In this document: piece by piece, positions 60,037 to 64,000 of the stretch | Layout: each line of letters starts with the position of its first letter | Numbering within the stretch: position 1 is the first letter of the stretch | Source of the DNA: a bacterium | GTDB taxonomy: Bacteria; Armatimonadota; Zipacnadia; Zipacnadales; UBA11051 | Assembly (NCBI GenBank): GCA_030604405.1 | Contig: JAUVVY010000012.1 | Location: 1-64,000, forward strand | DNA length: 64,000 nucleotides | Direction: 5' to 3' | Notes under the pieces: model-generated | Database searches by the model: none | What the model was told of the DNA's origin: nothing | The model's input: only the letters and a program-made list of their open reading frames with translations | Program-made: the position numbers and the translations under genes

Positions 60037-60318
60037 ATGCAAGAGGTGATGACCTCTCAGCAAGCAGCAGACTTCCTCCAGACCAGCCGCGATACCCTGA
60101 TTCGCAAGGCCCGCGCCGGGCAAGTGCCGGCGGCCAAGTTCGGGCGCGAATGGCGCTTCCGCAAAGCTGACCTGGACGCCTGGCTGGCAGCAGGAGGGGA
60201 CCTCGGCGAAGCCCTGGTCAACGAGGGCATGGACCTGGAGCTTGCCGAAAGAAAGGCAGACCCGGCTAACGAGGCGACCCGCCCGCTTGAGGAAGTGCTC
60301 GAGGAGCAGGGCCTTTGA
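60037..60318 (+). CDS. excisionase/MerR-type HTH antitoxin
   Basis: 93 residues from ATG 60037; ATG 60049 is an alternative. TSQQAADFLQTSRDTLIRKA, then AGQVPAAKFGREWRFRKADLDAWL, is the excisionase-like winged helix-turn-helix (HTH_17). The C-terminal acidic part (NEGMDLELAERKAD, EEVLEEQGL) probably binds the toxin. The next gene, a RelE homologue, overlaps it by four bases (TTGA), so this is an antitoxin rather than a phage excisionase; no integrase is present. It likely represses its own promoter. Confidence 0.85.
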   Translation: MQEVMTSQQAADFLQTSRDTLIRKARAGQVPAAKFGREWRFRKADLDAWLAAGGDLGEALVNEGMDLELAERKADPANEATRPLEEVLEEQGL

Positions 60319-60593
60319 GCTATCAAGTTCGCATGACTCCGGCAGCGGAGAAGGACCTCAAGGGGCTTCCCAAAGCGGTGCAGGTTCAGGTTGCGAAGCA
60401 GCTCCGGAGGTTGGCGGAAGACCCCCGTCCGTCGGGAGCGGCCCCCGTCAAGAACCGGCCACAGGGACACTACCGTGTGCGGGCAGGTGACTACCGCGTG
60501 GGCTACGAGGTAAATGACAAGCAGCACACCGTGACGGTCTGGCAGATAGGTGACCGCAAGCGCTTCTACGACAGGGCCAAGCGCCGGCGATAG
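60315..60593 (+). CDS. RelE/ParE-family toxin
   Basis: 92 residues, starting at TTG 60315 within the antitoxin stop. YQVRMTPAAEKDLKGLPKAV, a middle LRRLAEDPRPSG, PVKNRPQGHYRVRAGDYRVG and VWQIGDRKRFYDRAKRR form the RelE fold: two helices, then a beta sheet with the basic C terminus. RelE proteins cut mRNA at the ribosome. The conserved Arg in YRVRAGDYRVGYEV and the C-terminal basic residues are present. Nothing suggests inactivation. The next gene is convergent. Confidence 0.92.
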   Translation: MSYQVRMTPAAEKDLKGLPKAVQVQVAKQLRRLAEDPRPSGAAPVKNRPQGHYRVRAGDYRVGYEVNDKQHTVTVWQIGDRKRFYDRAKRRR

Positions 60594-60723
60594 TGGCATC
60601 CCCAAGTAAAAGTAGGGAGGCCGACTGGGACGACCAGAGCGCCGCCCATTGTCTTCCCACCGGCACGAAGCACGGGCAAAGACACCGCATCGAGAACCTG
60701 AAGCCGTAAGCGGCCTCTGCGAT

Positions 60724-61368
60724 CTACCGACTCGCCCACAGCATCCCGCGCTCGACGATGGTGCGGACCTCCGGGACATCGAAGTCGGCGGCCACGTGGC
60801 CGACTGAGCTGTAAAACACCCGGCCCGCGCCGTACCTCTTCTTCCACACTACCGGCATCACGCAGCCGTCTATCCATGCGGCGTGCTCGCCGGTGAAAGT
60901 AGTGGTAGCCAGGACCTCGTTGGCCGGGTCCACGTGCAGGTAGTACTGCTCGGAGTGCATCTTGAAATCGGACAGGCCGGCGACAATCGGGTCATCGGGT
61001 TTGATGATGTTGACCTCATAGTCAATGACGCCGCCCGGGTGAGACACCCACTGGCCGCCGCTCATGAACTGGTAGCCGGTGCTGTCGTGGAACGAATCGC
61101 ACATGCCGCCGTGCCAGCCGGCCATGCCGACACCGCCGCTGACGGCAGCCATCAGACCGTCGGCCTGCTCACGGGTAATATCGCCCATGGTCCAGCACTG
61201 CACGATCAGGCTCAGCGAGTTGAGGTAGTCGGTTTCGAGATAGACATCCAGCGTGTTTTCCATCCGCACCTCGTAGCCCTCGGCATTGAGAAATGGCGCG
61301 AAAACGTCCACACACTGTTTCGGCTCGTGGCCTTCCCATCCGCCCCAGACGATTAGTGCTTTCTTCAT
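60724..61368 (-). CDS. ThuA-domain protein
   Basis: 214 residues. [20 protein letters not shown] begins a class I glutamine amidotransferase-like Rossmann fold. The family signature follows: [81 protein letters not shown] and [14 protein letters not shown]. ThuA proteins occur with trehalose or other sugar oxidation genes; their reaction is not firmly known. No signal peptide is present. Two fragments of its 3' end lie at 58184 and 59765, so it is probably the survivor of a tandem set. Confidence 0.92.
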   Translation of the reverse strand: MKKALIVWGGWEGHEPKQCVDVFAPFLNAEGYEVRMENTLDVYLETDYLNSLSLIVQCWTMGDITREQADGLMAAVSGGVGMAGWHGGMCDSFHDSTGYQFMSGGQWVSHPGGVIDYEVNIIKPDDPIVAGLSDFKMHSEQYYLHVDPANEVLATTTFTGEHAAWIDGCVMPVVWKKRYGAGRVFYSSVGHVAADFDVPEVRTIVERGMLWASR

Positions 61369-61519
61369 TGTTTGGCCTCCTGATGTGGCATTGCGGGTGA
61401 TTTGCTAAGATTGGGCTAAAACAGTAGTTACACAGATTTTGGGCAACTCAAGTTGTAGGCTGATGGTGTGGCGTCGTCAGCCGTAATGGAGGGGCCCCTC
61501 CGAAAAGCAACGGCACTCC

Positions 61520-61570
61520 TATCCCCCTAGCCCCCTTCCCTGACAGGGAAGGGGGAATCAGGGGGTTAGG
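61520..61570. repeat. repeat D, copy 2
   Basis: TATCCCCCTAGCCCCCTTCC, CTGACAGGGAAGGGGG, then GGGGGTTAGG. The core hairpin and both flanks match 56176-56226. It lies 13 bases from the exoprotein stop codon. The rest of 61369-61519 shows nothing else. Confidence 0.82.
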
Positions 61571-61583
61571 TTGATGTCCCTCG

Positions 61584-64000
61584 CTACTTGATATCGCCAT
61601 AGATGAAGCCGTCGTCACAGCCGGCGGCGATCTGGATATTGCCATCGCCGTTGAAGTCGGCCGCGACAAGCTTCGTCACATTGCCGCCGGTCGCCAGCGT
61701 GCTCAGGATGTTGCCCTTGGCATCAACGACGCGCACCATGCCGCCCTCGGTGGCTACGATTATCTCCGGCGTGCCGTCGCCATCGAGGTCGGCGATAACC
61801 AGGTCCTTTATCGCCTCGCCGACGTTCTTGCTCCAGAGAATCTCACCCTCGGCATCCGTCACCAGCAGGTGGAAGTTCTTGGAGCCGGCGACCAGTTCCA
61901 GCCTGCCGTCACCGGTAAGGTCGCTGAGCGCCACCTGGCTAACCTCGGCGCCCATGAATTTGGCCCAGGCTTTCTTAGTGCCGAGCTCCTTGCAATGCAC
62001 ACCGCCGACGCGAGAGCCGGCGATGAGTTCCCAGTTGCCGTTGCCATCCATGTCGCCGGCGGCAACGCTCATGGCCGCACCGTGATAGCCGACGCTGACC
62101 ACATGCACGCCCTTGCCGTCCGGACCGAAGGCGTTGGCCGAATTGTAGGTGTTGCCGATAAAGGCGGCCAGCTTGGCCTCGCCCATCTCGGCGAAGGCGA
62201 TGGAGGTGGGCTGATGCGCCCAGTTGAGCGTGCCCCATATCTTCTCGCCGGTATGGTCATAGCAGTAGGCGAACCAGTTGCTGCTGCCGATGACGATTTC
62301 ACCATCGCCATCGCCGTCAGTATCGGCGCATCCGACTACCTTTATCTCGCCGGTCGCAGGCTCGACTTCCGGGAAATACGGGTCAGCCGGCGTCAGCACC
62401 GACCACCGTTCATTGCCCTGGTAGTCGAAGCAGTAGAGCTTGTGGTCCCTGCTGCCTACTACCACTTCGCCCTTGCCATCATTGTCCAGGTCATAGGCGT
62501 CAACACAGAGAGCGTCCTTCTCCAGTTCCACCTGCCACACAAGCGAGCCGTCGGCCTTCAGGCACTTGACGGAGGTGCCGGTGGCGGCAAGGATTTCGAC
62601 CTGGCCATCGCCGTCCACATCGAACGCCGCGAGGCCGTTGGTGCCGAAGGGGACACGGTACTGCTGTTCCTGGCGCGTGGCGCGTTCGGGGAATATCCGC
62701 ATCTCCGCAATGGCAGTTCGCGACGGGTTGAACTCGGTGATGAAGACCCGGATGCGAGTGGTTTCAATCGGCTCGAATGTGTAGGTCCAGTTCGCGCCGG
62801 TCTCGTCCTTCTCAATCTCGGCTGCGATGGGATACCAGTCCTCGCCGTCCCATCCCTGCAACTGCTGGCCTGCGTCGGTAGGCGCGTAGCTGGCGTCGTA
62901 ATAATCAATCTGGAAGCAGCCGACCTGAACCGGGTCGCTCCACTCCACGCCCAGGTCCTTGGGCAGCTCACTGGTCCACGCGATGCCGCTGGATACGGCG
63001 GAGTAGGTTTCCGGGTTGCCGTCAACCGCCTTGCGGGCACTGGCACCGCGCTGCGCCTCGGTCCAGTACTTCGCGGTGCCGGCCTTGTGGAGGCGCTTTA
63101 CCTCCTCACCGGCTTCGTTCACGTAGATCGTCCTGGTCTTCATCTCGGCGGATTCCACTTTCCAGGCCGCCTGGATCTGTTTGCCCTCGACGGCGTCGCC
63201 GGCCAGAACTGCCAGCTTCTCCCTGTGCTGTTTTTCAAACTCCGCATAAACGTCCTGCCAGGGGCCGATATCTACTCTCGCCGCAGCAGGCGTGAAGCTC
63301 AACGTGTGCTTACCCGCAGGCACGTCGAACTCGACCCCGTCGGGTCCTGTCCGCGTCTTGACCGCCTTGTCGTCCAGCTTCACCTCGTCGCCTTTGGCGT
63401 AAAGCCGCACGACGGCGTCCTGCTTCGCTTCGATGGTCCCGGCGCCGCTTGTAAGGTTCACCTCGATATTGACCGGCTTATCCGAAACAAACCAGGTCAT
63501 CTTGGCAGTCAGTGTCTGCCCAGCCGTCAGCGCGAAGCCGTTCTCCTCGACATAAAAGACAGCGGCATCTACCGTCATCTGCGGCAAGGGCTCGGCCTTA
63601 CCGGTGCCCGCCAGAGCGTAGCCGTCAGGCGACTTGATCATCACCGCCCCGCCGCCGACCGAGACGATTTCATACGGCCACGCGCCCTCTTCAGCGGCTA
63701 CATAGAGCAGATTCATGAAGTACTGCTTGTCACCCGGCTGCATCTGTACTGATTTGGATTCGACCACCGCGTGTCTGTTCCCGGAATAAGGTGTAGTCGT
63801 CGTGGTCTTAAGGGGAGTGTGGCTGGCGCTGACGATGTTGAACGGCTTGCCGCTCTGCACGGCGCTGACGCGGTCTTCGCCGATTTCCGGGGCGTCGTCG
63901 GAGAGCGTCCGGAATATGGCGTTCATTCCGTAGTTGCCAGCCTCTTCGGCCTCCACCTCATCAATGATCAGGAAGTACTTTTCCTTGTTCCAGATGATGT
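61584..64000 (-). CDS. large exoprotein with discoidin-like and seven-repeat FG-GAP propeller domains, 5' end beyond the window
   Basis: 805 codons are open to the right edge, so the N terminus is missing. The visible N-terminal part (NKEKYFLIIDEVEAEEAGNY, GDKQYFMNLLYVAAEEG) resembles the beta-sandwich of heparinase II/III-type or related polysaccharide lyases. A discoidin/F5-8C-like domain follows (AVDGNPETYSAVSSG, FQIDYYDASYAPTDAGQQL, TTRIRVFITEFNPSRTAI). The C-terminal 300 residues have seven calcium-type repeats: DVDGDGQVEI, DLDNDGKGEV, DTDGDGDGEI, DMDGNGNWEL, DLTGDGRLEL, DLDGDGTPEI and DFNGDGNIQI. This matches a seven-bladed integrin-like propeller. It is probably secreted and carbohydrate-active. 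Confidence 0.82.
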   Translation of the reverse strand, partial: IIWNKEKYFLIIDEVEAEEAGNYGMNAIFRTLSDDAPEIGEDRVSAVQSGKPFNIVSASHTPLKTTTTTPYSGNRHAVVESKSVQMQPGDKQYFMNLLYVAAEEGAWPYEIVSVGGGAVMIKSPDGYALAGTGKAEPLPQMTVDAAVFYVEENGFALTAGQTLTAKMTWFVSDKPVNIEVNLTSGAGTIEAKQDAVVRLYAKGDEVKLDDKAVKTRTGPDGVEFDVPAGKHTLSFTPAAARVDIGPWQDVYAEFEKQHREKLAVLAGDAVEGKQIQAAWKVESAEMKTRTIYVNEAGEEVKRLHKAGTAKYWTEAQRGASARKAVDGNPETYSAVSSGIAWTSELPKDLGVEWSDPVQVGCFQIDYYDASYAPTDAGQQLQGWDGEDWYPIAAEIEKDETGANWTYTFEPIETTRIRVFITEFNPSRTAIAEMRIFPERATRQEQQYRVPFGTNGLAAFDVDGDGQVEILAATGTSVKCLKADGSLVWQVELEKDALCVDAYDLDNDGKGEVVVGSRDHKLYCFDYQGNERWSVLTPADPYFPEVEPATGEIKVVGCADTDGDGDGEIVIGSSNWFAYCYDHTGEKIWGTLNWAHQPTSIAFAEMGEAKLAAFIGNTYNSANAFGPDGKGVHVVSVGYHGAAMSVAAGDMDGNGNWELIAGSRVGGVHCKELGTKKAWAKFMGAEVSQVALSDLTGDGRLELVAGSKNFHLLVTDAEGEILWSKNVGEAIKDLVIADLDGDGTPEIIVATEGGMVRVVDAKGNILSTLATGGNVTKLVAADFNGDGNIQIAAGCDDGFIYGDIK

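Noticed and set aside
60037-60318. Phage excisionase or mobile-element regulator
   Set aside because: No integrase, attachment site or phage gene is nearby, and the gene is coupled to a RelE toxin.
61869-63752. 627-codon plus-strand frame opposite the FG-GAP exoprotein
   Set aside because: The opposite strand has discoidin-like and seven calcium-repeat motifs in order. The plus-strand frame is a composition shadow.

Overview
This is a high-GC bacterial chromosome segment with long co-oriented gene blocks. The pseudopilin at 11397-11909 has the [11 protein letters not shown]-type stem, a conserved Cys-Ser/Asn-Leu-x-Gln-Ile-Gly stretch and a C-terminal FVDGHVK. That form is typical of Armatimonadota and, less specifically, Planctomycetota-like lineages. 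Together with RACo/corrinoid genes, YfhO proteins, DUF4091, DUF5107, ThuA and paired Gfo/Idh/MocA oxidoreductases, it suggests an uncultured Armatimonadota-like organism. This placement is inference. No rRNA, tRNA, CRISPR array, prophage or transposase gene was seen.

Layout. 1-240 holds the 5' part of a DegT/StrS aminotransferase gene. 452-11909 is a plus-strand block: DUF2089 regulator with a membrane protein, a ThDP-dependent enzyme, recG, a UroD-like protein, rsmD, a lipoprotein, coaD, a coiled-coil protein, ackA, a double-repeat exported protein and the pseudopilin. 12099-43085 is one 31-kb minus-strand block. It contains M24 peptidase-aroQ, then envelope-glycan genes (O-antigen ligase/TPR, two GT2, Trm112, KdsC-like, GT39, two YfhO, a further polytopic protein, radical SAM-B12, EamA). 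Next come a corrinoid protein with its activator RACo, a TPR protein, and the housekeeping run gmk-coaBC-metK-priA-def-fmt, preceded by an oxidoreductase and a FadH-like flavoenzyme. 43283-64000 is mosaic accessory DNA with carbohydrate-related genes (GT4, DUF5107, Gfo/Idh, beta-propeller, double sialidase, DUF4091, AAC(3)-like, ThuA, discoidin/FG-GAP exoprotein). Interspersed are three toxin-antitoxin pairs (MazEF-like, MntA-HepT, HTH-RelE), a truncated gene and several gene fragments.

The most unusual content is a set of short palindromic dispersed repeats. A 39-bp element occurs three times. Two copies sit precisely inside other palindromic repeats, and uninterrupted copies of those same repeats are present elsewhere in this window, so both insertions can be read as filled versus empty sites. 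The third copy forms most of the C-terminal end of gmk. Another palindromic family lies in frame inside a yfhO gene and at the N terminus of a neighbouring membrane-protein gene. A second theme is decayed 3' gene fragments: one sialidase and two ThuA tails, two of which abut the stop codon of an unrelated gene.
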